From positions 3,311,501-3,375,500 of the forward strand of contig NZ_CP031395.1 in NCBI RefSeq assembly GCF_004328645.1: a stretch of DNA of 64,000 bases, in the 5' to 3' direction. The notes beneath the pieces are model-generated. The model saw only the letters and a program-made list of their open reading frames with translations, was not told the origin of the DNA and ran no database searches. The first letter of the stretch is position 1. Each line of letters opens with the position of its first letter. This document shows positions 28,386 through 38,756 of this stretch, piece by piece. Made by a program: the position numbers and the translations under genes. The stretch is from Hylemonella gracilis. GTDB taxonomy: Bacteria; Pseudomonadota; Gammaproteobacteria; Burkholderiales; Burkholderiaceae_C.

Positions 28386-29939
28386 ATGAGCACGACCATC
28401 CGCCAAGACGATCTGATCGAATCCATCGCCGCCGGGCTGCAGTACATCAGCTACTACCACCCGGCGGACTACATTGCCCACCTGGCGCGGGCCTATGAAC
28501 GCGAAAAAAGCCCGGCGGCCAAGGACGCCATTGCCCAGATCCTGACCAACAGCAAGATGAGCGCCACGGGTCACCGCCCGATCTGCCAGGACACCGGCAT
28601 CGTCAACGTCTTCCTCAAAGTGGGCATGGGCGTGCGCCTGGAAGGCTTCACCGGCAGTCTCGAGGACGCGGTGAACGAAGGCGTGCGCCGCGGCTACCTG
28701 AACCCGGACAACATGCTGCGCGCCTCCGTCGTGGCCGACCCGCAGTTCGCGCGCAAGAACACCAAGGACAACACGCCCGCCGTGATCTTCACCGAGCTCG
28801 TGCCCGGCGACAGCGTGGAGGTGACGCTGGCGGCCAAGGGCGGCGGCAGCGAGAACAAGAGCAAGATGTACATGCTCAACCCCAGCGACAGCGTGGTGGA
28901 CTGGGTGCTCAAGACCGTGCCAACCATGGGCGCCGGCTGGTGTCCGCCCGGCATGCTGGGCATCGGCATCGGCGGCACGGCGGAGAAGGCCACGTTGATG
29001 GCGAAAGAGTCCCTGATGGACGACATCGACATGTACGAGCTGCAGGCCAAGGCGGGCAAGGGTGACAAGCTCACGCAGGTCGAGGAGTTGCGCCTGGAAC
29101 TCTACGAGAAGGTCAACGCGCTGGGCATCGGCGCGCAGGGCCTGGGCGGCCTGACCACGGTGCTCGACATCAAGATCAAGATGTATCCGACGCACGCGGC
29201 AAGCAAGCCGATCGCGATGATTCCCAACTGCGCGGCCACGCGCCACGCGCACTTCGTGCTGGATGGCAGCGGTCCGGTCTACCTGGATCCGCCCAGCCTG
29301 GACCTCTGGCCCGACGTGCAGTGGATGCCCGACACGCAGAAAAGCAAGCGCGTCGACCTGAACACGCTCAGCAAGGAAGAGGTCGCCAGCTGGAAACCCG
29401 GCCAGACCTTGTTGCTCAACGGCAAGATGCTCACGGGTCGAGACGCCGCGCACAAGCGCATCGCCGACATGCTGGCCAAGGGCGAGAAGCTGCCCGTGGA
29501 CTTCACCAACCGGGTGATCTATTACGTCGGCCCGGTGGACCCGGTGCGCGACGAAGCCGTCGGCCCCGCGGGCCCGACCACCGCCACGCGCATGGACAAG
29601 TTCACCGACATGATGCTGTCCAAGACCGGGCTGATCGCCATGATCGGCAAGGCCGAGCGCGGCCCCGAGGCCATCGCCGCCATCCAGAAACACAAAAGCG
29701 CCTACCTGATGGCCGTGGGTGGCGCGGCCTACCTCGTCAGCAAGGCGATCAAGCGGGCCAAGGTGGTCGGCTTCGAGGACCTGGGCATGGAGGCCATCTA
29801 CGAGTTCGACGTGGTGGACATGCCGGTGACGGTGGCCGTCGACGCGGGCGGCACCAGCGCCCACATCACCGGCCCGGCCGAGTGGAGCCAGCGCATCGCC
29901 TCTGGCGAGTTCAAGGGCATCACGGTCGCCACGGCCTGA
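28386..29939 (+). CDS. Fumarate hydratase, class I (iron-sulfur)
   Basis: This 517-residue protein is a class I fumarase, which interconverts fumarate and malate in the TCA cycle using a 4Fe-4S cluster. N-terminal alpha-domain motifs ICQDTGIVNVFLKVG and GIGIGGTAEKATLMAKESL and the C-terminal beta domain (GPTTATRMDKFTDMML) are fused in one chain, as in FumA/FumB. RBS-like AGAGGAA precedes the ATG. It is followed 4 bases later by murI. Confidence 0.93.
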   Translation: MSTTIRQDDLIESIAAGLQYISYYHPADYIAHLARAYEREKSPAAKDAIAQILTNSKMSATGHRPICQDTGIVNVFLKVGMGVRLEGFTGSLEDAVNEGVRRGYLNPDNMLRASVVADPQFARKNTKDNTPAVIFTELVPGDSVEVTLAAKGGGSENKSKMYMLNPSDSVVDWVLKTVPTMGAGWCPPGMLGIGIGGTAEKATLMAKESLMDDIDMYELQAKAGKGDKLTQVEELRLELYEKVNALGIGAQGLGGLTTVLDIKIKMYPTHAASKPIAMIPNCAATRHAHFVLDGSGPVYLDPPSLDLWPDVQWMPDTQKSKRVDLNTLSKEEVASWKPGQTLLLNGKMLTGRDAAHKRIADMLAKGEKLPVDFTNRVIYYVGPVDPVRDEAVGPAGPTTATRMDKFTDMMLSKTGLIAMIGKAERGPEAIAAIQKHKSAYLMAVGGAAYLVSKAIKRAKVVGFEDLGMEAIYEFDVVDMPVTVAVDAGGTSAHITGPAEWSQRIASGEFKGITVATA

Positions 29940-29943
29940 CATC

Positions 29944-30777
29944 TTGGCCACGCCCGCACCGTCCACGTCCGCGTTGCCGACGCCGGAAAGCCCGATTGGC
30001 GTCTTCGACAGCGGTATCGGCGGTCTGAGCGTGCTCCAGGCCCTGCATGCCGAACTGCCGCACCAGCGCTACGTCTACCTGGCCGACAGCGGCCATGCGC
30101 CTTATGGGGAACGCGAGCCACAGCACGTGATCGACCGCACCATGGCCGCCGCCGAGCACCTGATCGTTCGGCATGGCATCCAGGCCCTGGTGGTCGCCTG
30201 CAACACGGCCACCGCGATCGCCATCCACTTGCTGCGCGCCGAATACCCTCAACTGCCCCTGGTGGGCCTGGAGCCTGCCATCAAGCCCGCGGCCCAGCAC
30301 AGCCGCAACCGGCGGGTAGGCGTGCTGGCGACGCGCGGCACCTTGCAGAGCGAGAAATTCAGGGTGTTGCACGCGGGCCTGGCGCAGCAAGCCGAGTTCA
30401 TCCTCCAGCCCTGCGATGGCCTGGCCGGCGCCATCGAGCGCCAGGACGAGGAACGCATCGCGACGCTGAGCGCCCAGTACACGGCGGCGCTGGGGCCCTG
30501 CGGCGTGGCTCCGGGTTGCATCGACACCGTGGTGCTGGGCTGCACGCACTACCCGCTGATCGCGCCCAGGCTGCGGACACTGCTGGGTCCGGACGTCGCG
30601 ATGATCGAAAGCGGCGCGCCTGTCGCGCGCCAGACCCGGCGCATCCTGCCCCAGGTCGGGACCGAGGGAACGCCCAGCACCCGCTACTTCACCACTGGCC
30701 AGATCGGCGCGCTGCAAGCTGCCGCCCGGCGCTGGCTCGAGGCCGATGCTCGGGTTGAGAACCTGGATCTCGGCTGA
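29944..30777 (+). CDS. murI: Glutamate racemase
   Basis: This 277-residue protein supplies D-glutamate for peptidoglycan. Both catalytic cysteines are present: VVACNTATA (Cys86) and [11 protein letters not shown] (Cys200). The nucleus [17 protein letters not shown] marks the true domain start at about residue 18. The annotated start is a TTG only 4 bases after the fumarase stop. No ATG fits upstream of the domain, so the TTG is likely real and translation may be coupled to the fumarase gene. Confidence 0.93.
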   Translation: MATPAPSTSALPTPESPIGVFDSGIGGLSVLQALHAELPHQRYVYLADSGHAPYGEREPQHVIDRTMAAAEHLIVRHGIQALVVACNTATAIAIHLLRAEYPQLPLVGLEPAIKPAAQHSRNRRVGVLATRGTLQSEKFRVLHAGLAQQAEFILQPCDGLAGAIERQDEERIATLSAQYTAALGPCGVAPGCIDTVVLGCTHYPLIAPRLRTLLGPDVAMIESGAPVARQTRRILPQVGTEGTPSTRYFTTGQIGALQAAARRWLEADARVENLDLG

Positions 30778-30810
30778 AGGCCAGATAGGCCGGTAGAATA
30801 CGCAGTTCGT

Positions 30811-30887
<77 letters not shown>

Positions 30888-30905
30888 TCTGACCATCCTT
30901 CCCTG

Positions 30906-31694
30906 GTGGCCCTCTTGCGCACGCGCCCAGACCCCCTGCCCTGGCTCCAGCCCGGTGATGACTTTCCTCCGGTCGAACAGGCCTGGGGACGGGACTCCGA
31001 GGCGCCTGGCCTGCTCGCCGCTGGCGGCAGCCTGGATGTGGGAACGCTCAAGCGGGCTTACGCCGGCGGCATCTTTCCGTGGTTCAGCGCGGGGCAGCCC
31101 ATCCTGTGGTGGAGCACCGAACCGCGCATGGTGCTGGAAACCGCGCGAGACGCGCCCTTGGGTTTTCGCCTGCACCGATCCCTGCGCAAGACCCTGCAGC
31201 GCTTCATCGGCGATCCGGCTTGCGAAATCCGCGTCAATACCGCCTTCGACGAAGTGGTGGCGTCTTGCGCGGGCAGTCCGCGCCCCGGCCAGGACGGCAC
31301 CTGGATCACACCGGCCATGCGACGCGCTTACGCCGACCTGCACCGTGCGGGCCATGCGCATAGCATAGAGACCTGGACGGACGGTGAATTGCGCGGTGGC
31401 CTGTATTGCGTTTCACTGGGCCGTGCGGTCTATGGCGAATCCATGTTCGCACGCGCCACGGACGCCTCCAAGATCGCGCTGTCGGCACTGGTAGCCTTCT
31501 GCAGGACCCACGAAGTCGGTCTGGTCGACTGCCAGCAGAACACAGCCCACCTGGCCTCACTCGGCGCGCATGAAATCCCGCGGGCCGAGTTTCTGCGACA
31601 CCTGGCCCGGGCCCGCGATCTCCCCGCGCCACGCTGGCAATTCGACCGCCTATACTGGAACTCAATCATTCCCCACGCCGTCGCCAGCCCCTGA
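30906..31694 (+). CDS. aat: Leucyl/phenylalanyl-tRNA-protein transferase
   Basis: Aat adds Leu or Phe from its tRNA to proteins with N-terminal Arg or Lys, marking them for ClpAP (N-degron pathway). Landmarks are [57 protein letters not shown] and FGESMFSR-like [17 protein letters not shown]. No ATG lies before the conserved core. The frame stays open back into the tRNA gene, so I take the GTG at 30906 (about 262 residues); a TTG at 30915 is an alternative. The next gene, bpt, belongs to the same pathway. Confidence 0.9.
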   Translation: MALLRTRPDPLPWLQPGDDFPPVEQAWGRDSEAPGLLAAGGSLDVGTLKRAYAGGIFPWFSAGQPILWWSTEPRMVLETARDAPLGFRLHRSLRKTLQRFIGDPACEIRVNTAFDEVVASCAGSPRPGQDGTWITPAMRRAYADLHRAGHAHSIETWTDGELRGGLYCVSLGRAVYGESMFARATDASKIALSALVAFCRTHEVGLVDCQQNTAHLASLGAHEIPRAEFLRHLARARDLPAPRWQFDRLYWNSIIPHAVASP

Positions 31695-31713
31695 AACCGC
31701 GCGCCGTCCACCC

Positions 31714-32490
31714 ATGACGTACCTCCAAGACCTGCCGCTCCAGCACCTGCAGTTCTACGCCACGGCGCCCTACCCGTGCAGCTATCTGGAGGGTCGGCAA
31801 GCCCGTTCGCAGGTGGCCACGCCCAGCCACCTGATCAACAACAGCATCTACACCGGGCTGGTGGCCCAGGGCTTCCGCCGCAGCGGCATGTTCACCTACC
31901 GCCCGCACTGCGACGGCTGCCAGGCCTGCGTGCCCTTGCGGGTGCGCGCGGCGGATTTCATCCCCAACCGCAGCCAGCGCCGGGCATGGAACCGGCATGC
32001 CATGCTGCACGTCCAGGTCACGCGGCTGGCGTTCAGCCCCGAGCACTACCAGCTCTACCTGCGCTACCAGAATGGCCGGCATGCCGGCGGTGGCATGGAC
32101 CAGGACAGCATCGACCAGTACACACAGTTCCTGCTGCAAAGCCGGGTCAACTCCCGGCTGGTGGAGTTCCGGGAGCCGGCACAGGCTGGCGCGCCCGGCG
32201 CCTTGCGCATGGTTTCCGTGCTGGACGTGCTGGACGACGGCCTGTCCGCCGTCTACACCTTCTACGACCCAGATCCTCCACCCGACTCACCCGGCGCCAG
32301 CTACGGCACTTACAACGTGCTGTGGCAGATTGAGCAGGCCCGCCAGTTGGACCTGCCCTACGTCTACCTGGGCTACTGGATCCAGCACAGTCCCAAGATG
32401 AATTACAAGGCGCGCTTCATGCCGCACGAACTGTTGTTGCGTGGGCACTGGCAGGAAGCCCCTGACACCGCAACGCCAACGGCCTCCTGA
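31714..32490 (+). CDS. bpt: Aspartate/glutamate leucyltransferase (bacterial ATE-like)
   Basis: This 258-residue protein matches Bpt, the bacterial relative of arginyl-tRNA transferases, which adds Leu to N-terminal Asp or Glu. It shows the cysteine-rich N-terminal motif ([14 protein letters not shown], then [16 protein letters not shown]) and the C-terminal ATE part ([31 protein letters not shown]). It lies 19 bases after aat, so both arms of the N-degron pathway are co-transcribed. Confidence 0.93.
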   Translation: MTYLQDLPLQHLQFYATAPYPCSYLEGRQARSQVATPSHLINNSIYTGLVAQGFRRSGMFTYRPHCDGCQACVPLRVRAADFIPNRSQRRAWNRHAMLHVQVTRLAFSPEHYQLYLRYQNGRHAGGGMDQDSIDQYTQFLLQSRVNSRLVEFREPAQAGAPGALRMVSVLDVLDDGLSAVYTFYDPDPPPDSPGASYGTYNVLWQIEQARQLDLPYVYLGYWIQHSPKMNYKARFMPHELLLRGHWQEAPDTATPTAS

Positions 32491-32505
32491 GCCAATTCAG
32501 ACAGA

Positions 32506-32526
32506 GGATCTGACCCGGTCAGATCC
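32506..32526. repeat. 21-base palindrome downstream of bpt
   Basis: GGATCTGACC and GGTCAGATCC are exact reverse complements separated by a single C. It sits 16 bases after the bpt stop. It resembles the small REP-like palindromes scattered in many proteobacterial genomes, but only one copy is visible here. Confidence 0.5.
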
Positions 32527-32544
32527 AGCTTGAGGCTTTGAAGT

Positions 32545-32562
32545 CCGCACTTTTTTGTGCGG
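32545..32562 (+). terminator. Hairpin with T6 loop after bpt
   Basis: CCGCAC and GTGCGG pair around a TTTTTT loop. The T-run is in the loop and not after the stem, so this is not a classic terminator. Its place between bpt and the next promoter suggests an end-of-transcript structure. Confidence 0.35.
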
Positions 32563-32576
32563 CGCAGCAATTCCTG

Positions 32577-32604
32577 TTGTCCATCGAATTTCAAGGCATA
32601 AAAT
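32577..32604 (+). promoter_or_regulatory. Sigma-70 promoter for the IclR gene
   Basis: A -35 TTGTCC (32577-32582) and a -10 TAAAAT (32599-32604) are separated by 16 bases, upstream of an AGGAG RBS and the ATG at 32645. The spacing and both hexamers are good. Confidence 0.6.
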
Positions 32605-32644
32605 AGACCTCTCTTTGAAACGCGTATTGCAGGAGAGAAGCCCA

Positions 32645-33436
32645 ATGAGGAAAAAAGACCCGGACGCCGTCAGCACACCAACCGTGCAGGTGATTGAACG
32701 CATGTTCACACTCATGGACGTGCTGGCGTCACGCGAGGACGCCATTTCGTTGAAGGAAATCAGCGAAAAGACCGGGTTGCATCCCTCGACGGCCCACCGG
32801 ATTCTGAACGACCTGGCCACCGGCCGTTTCGTCGACCGCCCGCAACCCGGCAGCTATCGCCTGGGCATGCGCCTGCTGGAGTTGGGCAATATGGTCAAGG
32901 CCCGCTTGAACGTGCGGGACGCGGCGATCGCGCCCATGCGTGAGTTGCATCGCCAGATCCAGCAACCGGTGAACCTCAGCCTGCGCCAGGGCGACGAAAT
33001 CGTCTACATCGAACGTGCTTATAGCGAACGCTCGGGCATGCAGGTCATTCGCGCCGTGGGCGGGCGCGCACCCTTGCACCTGACGTCGGTGGGCAAGCTG
33101 TTTCTCGCAGCCGACGACCCGCAGCGCGTGCGGGCTTATGCCACGCGCACCGGGTTGGCCGGGCACACCAAAAACAGCATCACCCAACTGCCCGTGCTGG
33201 AGCGGGAACTGGTGAAGATCCGCCAGTCCGGCGTCTCGCACGATGACGAGGAGCTGGAACTGGGCGTGCACTGCTTAGCCGCCGGCATCCATGACGACCA
33301 GGGCAAGCTGGTCGCTGGCCTGTCGATCTCCGCGCCCACCGGGCGACTGGACAAGGAATGGGCAGTGAAGCTGCAGGGCGTCGCGAACGAGATTTCGCGG
33401 ATGCTGGGCCACCGCAGCCCTACTGCCCCAACCTGA
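32645..33436 (+). CDS. IclR-family transcriptional regulator
   Basis: This 263-residue regulator has the N-terminal winged helix (SLKEISEKTGLHPSTAHRILNDL, residues about 36-60) and the C-terminal IclR effector domain (APLHLTSVGKLFLA, later GVHCLAAGIHDDQGKLVAGLSIS). RBS AGGAGAG lies 9 bases before the ATG. No catabolic genes adjoin it: upstream is aat-bpt and downstream is a convergent endopeptidase gene. Its targets are therefore not evident. Confidence 0.92.
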   Translation: MRKKDPDAVSTPTVQVIERMFTLMDVLASREDAISLKEISEKTGLHPSTAHRILNDLATGRFVDRPQPGSYRLGMRLLELGNMVKARLNVRDAAIAPMRELHRQIQQPVNLSLRQGDEIVYIERAYSERSGMQVIRAVGGRAPLHLTSVGKLFLAADDPQRVRAYATRTGLAGHTKNSITQLPVLERELVKIRQSGVSHDDEELELGVHCLAAGIHDDQGKLVAGLSISAPTGRLDKEWAVKLQGVANEISRMLGHRSPTAPT

Positions 33437-33479
33437 ATTCCATCCGCAACCGCCGCCGACGACGCGGCGGGGTGCGGCC

Positions 33480-34544
33480 TCAGGTTTTGCTGGCCAAGTC
33501 CAAGGTTTCGCCACCGGCCTGCTTGGCCTCGTTGGCTTCCACCCATCGGCGCACGCGCTCGGCGTCGCCCAGACGGCTGAGCTTGCCCACCGAGTCCAGG
33601 AAGACCATGATGAGCTTGCGACCGGCCACGGTGGCCTGCATCACCAAGCATTGGCCAGCTTCACTGATGTAACCCGTCTTCTGCAGGCCGATGTCCCAGC
33701 GCTGGTTCAGTACCAGCCGGTTGGTGTTGGCGAACACCATCTTGCGTTGCCCCACGGCCACTTGGTAGGCACGGCTGGTGGAAAACTCACGCAGCATCGG
33801 GTCGGCCGAGGCGGCGTCGACCAGCAGGGCCAGGTCCCGCGCGCTGGACTGGTTGCGACTGGACAGGCCCGTCGGCTCTGCGAAGCGGGTGTCCTGCATG
33901 CCCAGTAATTGCGCCTTGGCGTTCATCATGATGACGAAGATGCCCACCCCCCCGGGATAGGTACGCCCGAGTGCATTGGCGGCCCGGTTCTCGCTGGCCA
34001 TCAAGGCCAGATGCAGCAGTTCGCCCCGGGTCAGCACGGTACCTACACGCAGGCGCGACACGCTGTTCTTTTCGGTATCGACATCGTCCTGCGTGATGGT
34101 GATGGACTCGTCCAAGGGCAGCTCAGCTTCGCTGATGAGCAGCGTGGTCATCAGCTTGGTCAAGGACGCGATCGGCAGCACGGCCTCCTCGTTCTTGCTG
34201 AACAGCACTTCCTGGGTGTCCTGGTCGATCACGTAGGCCACGCTGGAACGCAGTGACAAGGGATCGCTGACGCGGTGCAGGCCGGCCTGCATGCCCATGG
34301 AAGGCTTGGCCGGAATGACCATGCGACGCACGAACTGCCGCCTGGGCGCCGGTTTGACACCAGCTCCCTGCACCTTGCCCGCCTGACGCGGCGCGGAAGA
34401 GGCGGCCGGCATGGCACCCGATGCAGCCACTCCCGGCAGAGGCAACACCAGCAAGGCGACAGAAAGCGAGAAACAGGCGAGCGAAACCAGATTGCGGGCC
34501 ATACCCGCAGTTTTCAGTCGCAATGATGTGAAGAAGGATGACAT
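33480..34544 (-). CDS. pbpG: D-alanyl-D-alanine endopeptidase/carboxypeptidase (PBP7-like)
   Basis: This 354-residue penicillin-binding protein of the S11 peptidase family has an N-terminal signal (hydrophobic residues about 20-40), the SxxK motif ASLTK, the SxN motif SEN in MASENRAANALGRTYPGG, and the KTG motif in LQKTGYI. It should trim or cleave peptidoglycan crosslinks in the periplasm. The ATG at 34544 could be replaced by the one before ARNLVSLACF (about 34502), which gives a more usual signal peptide. A seven-base G run inside keeps the frame. Confidence 0.88.
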   Translation of the reverse strand: MSSFFTSLRLKTAGMARNLVSLACFSLSVALLVLPLPGVAASGAMPAASSAPRQAGKVQGAGVKPAPRRQFVRRMVIPAKPSMGMQAGLHRVSDPLSLRSSVAYVIDQDTQEVLFSKNEEAVLPIASLTKLMTTLLISEAELPLDESITITQDDVDTEKNSVSRLRVGTVLTRGELLHLALMASENRAANALGRTYPGGVGIFVIMMNAKAQLLGMQDTRFAEPTGLSSRNQSSARDLALLVDAASADPMLREFSTSRAYQVAVGQRKMVFANTNRLVLNQRWDIGLQKTGYISEAGQCLVMQATVAGRKLIMVFLDSVGKLSRLGDAERVRRWVEANEAKQAGGETLDLASKT

Positions 34545-34691
34545 TTCCGCGCGACCAGCACGCTGGCCTTGGCTATAGACGCTGTCATCGTTCGATGGAT
34601 GACACCAATTAGCGCACGGTTATACAGAAAATATCATTCTCGATCAATCACTTGGCCACATTTTTTCACGTTCCGTTACAGCAGAAACAGT

Positions 34692-34757
34692 GGGATGAAG
34701 CCGGTCTTTTCCAGGCTTCATCCCTGCGCGCCCGGGTGTTCCACCCGGCGCGCGCCT
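34692..34757 (-). terminator. Two tandem hairpins after leuA
   Basis: On the minus strand the transcript first meets a GC-rich hairpin (34725-34757, CCGGGTG/CACCCGG extended by GCGCGC arms with one bulge). It then meets a perfect 11-bp stem GGGATGAAGCC/GGCTTCATCCC (34692-34724), followed by ACTGTTTC. They begin 4 bases beyond the leuA stop and are a convincing terminator region. The rest of the gap up to 34544 holds only the likely promoter of pbpG. Confidence 0.7.
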
Positions 34758-34760
34758 TCC

Positions 34761-36458
34761 TCAGACGGAGGCGGCGACCTGTTCGGCCCCGCGCCGGGCC
34801 CGCAGCAGACCCGACACAATAGCCTTGAGCGACGCGGACACGATGTTCGCGTCCATGCCGACACCGAACAGGGTGCGCTCGCCCACGCGCAGCTCCAGAT
34901 AGGCGATGGCCTGGGCATTGGCGCCCGAGCCCACGGCGTGCTCGTGGTAGTCCAGCACGCGCACGGACTCGCCCACCGCCGTGGCCAGACCTTCGACAAA
35001 GGCTTCAATGGGCCCGTTCCCCGCGCCCTCGATGGCCAGGCTCTTGCCTTCCAGCACCACGTCGGCCTGCAAGGTGGTCATGCGCACGCCAGCGGCGTTT
35101 TCCCCTTCTTCCTGCACGCGGTACCGCGGCGACGCTACCTCGTTCAAGCCGTACTCGCGCATGAAGACCCCGTGGATGTCCCGCGCGCTCAGCTCCTTGC
35201 CACTGGCGTCCATCACGGCCTGCACCACCTGGCTGAACTCAATCTGCAGCCGACGCGGCAGTTCCAGACCGTACTCGCTCTCCAGCAGGTAGGCGATGCC
35301 ACCCTTGCCGGACTGGCTGTTGACGCGAATCACCGCTTCATAACTGCGCCCCAGATCCTTGGGGTCGATGGGCAGGTAAGGCATGACCCAGATATCACTC
35401 TCCTTGCGCGCCGAGAAGGCCTTCTTGATGGCGTCCTGGTGCGAGCCGGAGAAGGAGGTGTAGACCAGCTCACCCACGTAAGGATGACGCGGGTGCACCG
35501 GCAGTTGGTTGCAGTGCTCCACCACCCGGCGGATTTCATCGATGTCGGAAAAATCCAGGCCCGGGTTCACGCCCTGGGTGTAGAGATTGAGCGCGACGTT
35601 GACCAGATCCAGGTTGCCCGTGCGCTCGCCGTTGCCGAAGAGACAGCCTTCCAGACGATCACCGCCGGCCATGATGGCCAGCTCGCCCGCCGCCGTGCCG
35701 GTACCCCGATCATTGTGGGGATGGATCGACAACACGATGCTGTCGCGTCGGGCCAGGTGGCGGTGCATCCACTCCACCATGTCGGCGAAAATGTTGGGTG
35801 TGGAATGCTCCACTGTCGAGGGCAGGTTGATGATGCACTTACGCTGGGGGGTCGGTTGCCAGACCTCGGTGACCGCGTCGACCACCCGCTTGGCGAAGGG
35901 CAGTTCAGTGCCGGAAAACATCTCCGGCGAATACTCAAAGGTCCACTGGGTTTCGGGATGCTCGGCCGCGATCTGCTTGAACAATGTGGCGTTCGTCACC
36001 GCCAATTCGACGATGCCGTCCTCGCTCAGCCCCAACACCACCTTGCGCATGACAGGTGCCGTGGCGTTGTAGAGATGGACGATGGAGCGCTTGGCGCCCT
36101 TGAGTGACTCAAACGTGCGGCGGATCAGGTGCTCGCGTGCTTGCGTCAGCACCTGGATCGTCACGTCGTCTGGAATCAGTTGATCGTCGATCAGCTTGCG
36201 CACGAAGTCGTATTCGATCTGCGAGGCCGAAGGAAAGCCGACTTCGATCTCCTTGAAGCCGATGTCCACCAGCGCTTGGAACATCTTGAGCTTGCGCGGA
36301 ATGTCCATGGGCTCGATCAGCGCCTGGTTGCCGTCCCGCAGGTCCACGCTGCACCACACGGGGGGCTTGGTCAGCACCGCATCGGGCCAGGTACGGTCCT
36401 TGAGACCGATCGGGGTGAAGGCGCGGTATTTGGCGGCGGGGTTTTTCAACATCGTCAT
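34761..36458 (-). CDS. leuA: 2-isopropylmalate synthase
   Basis: This 565-residue enzyme makes 2-isopropylmalate from acetyl-CoA and 2-ketoisovalerate, the first committed step to leucine. The DRE-TIM barrel motif [15 protein letters not shown], the metal-binding [18 protein letters not shown] and the C-terminal leucine-binding LeuA domain (residues about 430-555) are all present. It is the longer, class-2 form. A leucine-rich leader peptide and attenuator lie directly upstream, so expression is probably controlled by leucine supply in addition to feedback inhibition. Confidence 0.95.
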   Translation of the reverse strand: MTMLKNPAAKYRAFTPIGLKDRTWPDAVLTKPPVWCSVDLRDGNQALIEPMDIPRKLKMFQALVDIGFKEIEVGFPSASQIEYDFVRKLIDDQLIPDDVTIQVLTQAREHLIRRTFESLKGAKRSIVHLYNATAPVMRKVVLGLSEDGIVELAVTNATLFKQIAAEHPETQWTFEYSPEMFSGTELPFAKRVVDAVTEVWQPTPQRKCIINLPSTVEHSTPNIFADMVEWMHRHLARRDSIVLSIHPHNDRGTGTAAGELAIMAGGDRLEGCLFGNGERTGNLDLVNVALNLYTQGVNPGLDFSDIDEIRRVVEHCNQLPVHPRHPYVGELVYTSFSGSHQDAIKKAFSARKESDIWVMPYLPIDPKDLGRSYEAVIRVNSQSGKGGIAYLLESEYGLELPRRLQIEFSQVVQAVMDASGKELSARDIHGVFMREYGLNEVASPRYRVQEEGENAAGVRMTTLQADVVLEGKSLAIEGAGNGPIEAFVEGLATAVGESVRVLDYHEHAVGSGANAQAIAYLELRVGERTLFGVGMDANIVSASLKAIVSGLLRARRGAEQVAASV

Positions 36459-36515
36459 CGTGAATCTCCAGCAAGTTGGTCAGTCGTTGATGCGCACCTG
36501 CGGCTAGTTCGAACA

Positions 36516-36556
36516 TTCCAAAACACAAAGGCCCGCTGCAGGTGCATACGGGCCTT
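36516..36556 (-). terminator. leuA attenuator (intrinsic terminator)
   Basis: Arms AAGGCCCG (36528-36535) and CGGGCCTT (36549-36556) form an 8-bp stem with a 13-base loop. On the minus strand the stem is followed by TTTGTGTTTT. It lies between the leader peptide stop (36580) and the leuA start (36458), the position expected of an attenuator. Confidence 0.75.
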
Positions 36557-36579
36557 AAGGATTGGGGAGTGCGCGTGCG

Positions 36580-36636
36580 CTACCGTAGCCGCCCGTTGAG
36601 GGAGGAGATCAGTAGGGCTAGCGCCAGGAAGTTCAT
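36580..36636 (-). CDS. leuA leader peptide (MNFLALALLISSLNGRLR)
   Basis: An 18-residue open frame runs from ATG to TAG with six leucines, plus isoleucine. Three of the six leucine codons are CTA, which is rare in such GC-rich genes. When leucyl-tRNA is short, ribosomes should stall here and prevent the downstream terminator (36516-36556) from forming, letting RNA polymerase enter leuA. No clear Shine-Dalgarno sequence precedes the ATG, and the proposed promoter places the transcript start close to it, so the leader may be translated from a leaderless end. Confidence 0.7.
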   Translation of the reverse strand: MNFLALALLISSLNGRLR

Positions 36637-36643
36637 GGGGACT

Positions 36644-36673
36644 AATTTAGCACAAAACACGAAAGCGGTGAAA
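36644..36673 (-). promoter_or_regulatory. Candidate leuA operon promoter
   Basis: Reading on the minus strand, TTTCAC (36668-36673) and TAAATT (36644-36649) are spaced by 18 bases, just after the pssA stop at 36677. The start point would fall within a few bases of the leader peptide ATG. Confidence 0.45.
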
Positions 36674-36676
36674 AAT

Positions 36677-37525
36677 TCAGCGCTCGCGGTCCGGATGCAG
36701 GCCACTTTCCTCAGGCTCATCGATCGAGGTGCTGATCACGCTGACGCGCTGCCCCTTGAGCCTGCGCCAGGCGTACACCGCGTAACCGCTCACGCCATAG
36801 AGTGCGAAGATGCCAAACAGCACGGTGGCCGGGTCGATGGTGATCAGCGCGTAAATCAAGACGATCAGGATCACGGTCGCGAAAGGCACACTCTTCTTGA
36901 AGCCGATGTCCTTGAAGCTGTAGAACGGCACGTTGCTCACCATGGTCAGGCCGGCGTAAAGCGCCAGGGCGAAGACAAACCAGCAGACGGCGCGCGTCTC
37001 CTCCGGCTTCACATCCCACTCGATCATGATCCAGATGAAACCGGTCAACAGCGCCGCGGCCGCCGGCGAGGGCAGCCCCTGGAAATAGCGCTTGTCCACC
37101 ACGGCGGTGTTGACGTTGAAACGCGCCAGCCGCAAAGCGGCGCAGGCGCAATAGACAAAGGCGGCCATCCAGCCCCAGCGCCCCACGTCCTTCAAGGCCC
37201 AGGCATAAGCGACCAAGGCGGGCGCCACGCCAAATGAGACCATGTCCGACAGGGAATCCATCTGCTCGCCGAAGGCGCTCTGGGAGTTGGTCATGCGCGC
37301 CACGCGACCATCCAGTCCATCCAGCACCATCGCGCAGAAGATGCCGATGACGGCCAGGCCGAAACGGTCGTTCATGGCCATGACGATGGCATAGAAACCA
37401 CCGAACAAGGCGGCCAGCGTGACCAGATTGGGCAGCATGTAGATGCCCTTGCTTGTGCTCTTGGGCAGCGGACTCGCTGCCCGTTCATTGTTGTCGGCCA
37501 TATCTTCCTGCACGTCGTTTTGCAT
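36677..37525 (-). CDS. pssA: CDP-diacylglycerol-serine O-phosphatidyltransferase
   Basis: This 282-residue membrane enzyme makes phosphatidylserine from CDP-diacylglycerol and serine. The CDP-alcohol phosphatidyltransferase signature DGxxAR-x8-Gxxx-D-xxx-D appears starting at DGLDGRVARMTNSQSAFGEQ and ending at MDSLSD. Several membrane helices follow. I chose the ATG at 37525 (MQNDVQEDMADNNE); the one at 37501 (MADNNE) is equally possible. The gene sits between ilvC and leuA, an order common in Burkholderiales. Confidence 0.92.
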   Translation of the reverse strand: MQNDVQEDMADNNERAASPLPKSTSKGIYMLPNLVTLAALFGGFYAIVMAMNDRFGLAVIGIFCAMVLDGLDGRVARMTNSQSAFGEQMDSLSDMVSFGVAPALVAYAWALKDVGRWGWMAAFVYCACAALRLARFNVNTAVVDKRYFQGLPSPAAAALLTGFIWIMIEWDVKPEETRAVCWFVFALALYAGLTMVSNVPFYSFKDIGFKKSVPFATVILIVLIYALITIDPATVLFGIFALYGVSGYAVYAWRRLKGQRVSVISTSIDEPEESGLHPDRER

Positions 37526-37572
37526 GGAGCGCAAGTGTAAGCGAGCGCCCTGCCCTTCCGCGCAAGCACTGA

Positions 37573-37609
37573 AATGGAACAAGGCTGCCTGAGGCAGCCT
37601 TGTTCCATT
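37573..37609. terminator. Perfect 18-bp hairpin between ilvC and pssA
   Basis: AATGGAACAAGGCTGCCT and AGGCAGCCTTGTTCCATT are exact reverse complements with a single base between (effective loop about five). It lies 77-113 bases past the ilvC stop and 48 bases before the pssA start. No long T-run follows, but the stem is very stable, so it may end the ilvBHC transcript or protect its 3' end. Confidence 0.65.
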
Positions 37610-37685
37610 CATGCCGGCGTCAACGGCGCGAAAAGCGCCTGCGCCCCCCGGACGGCATCAAAACCAAACCCGCCGGGGCCGTCGA

Positions 37686-38744
<1,059 letters not shown>

Positions 38745-38756
38745 TCAGGCTCACGG

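Noticed and set aside
33947..33953. Run of seven C in pbpG as a further frameshift
   Set aside because: The reading frame through RTYPGGVGIFVIMMNAKA continues normally to the KTG motif.
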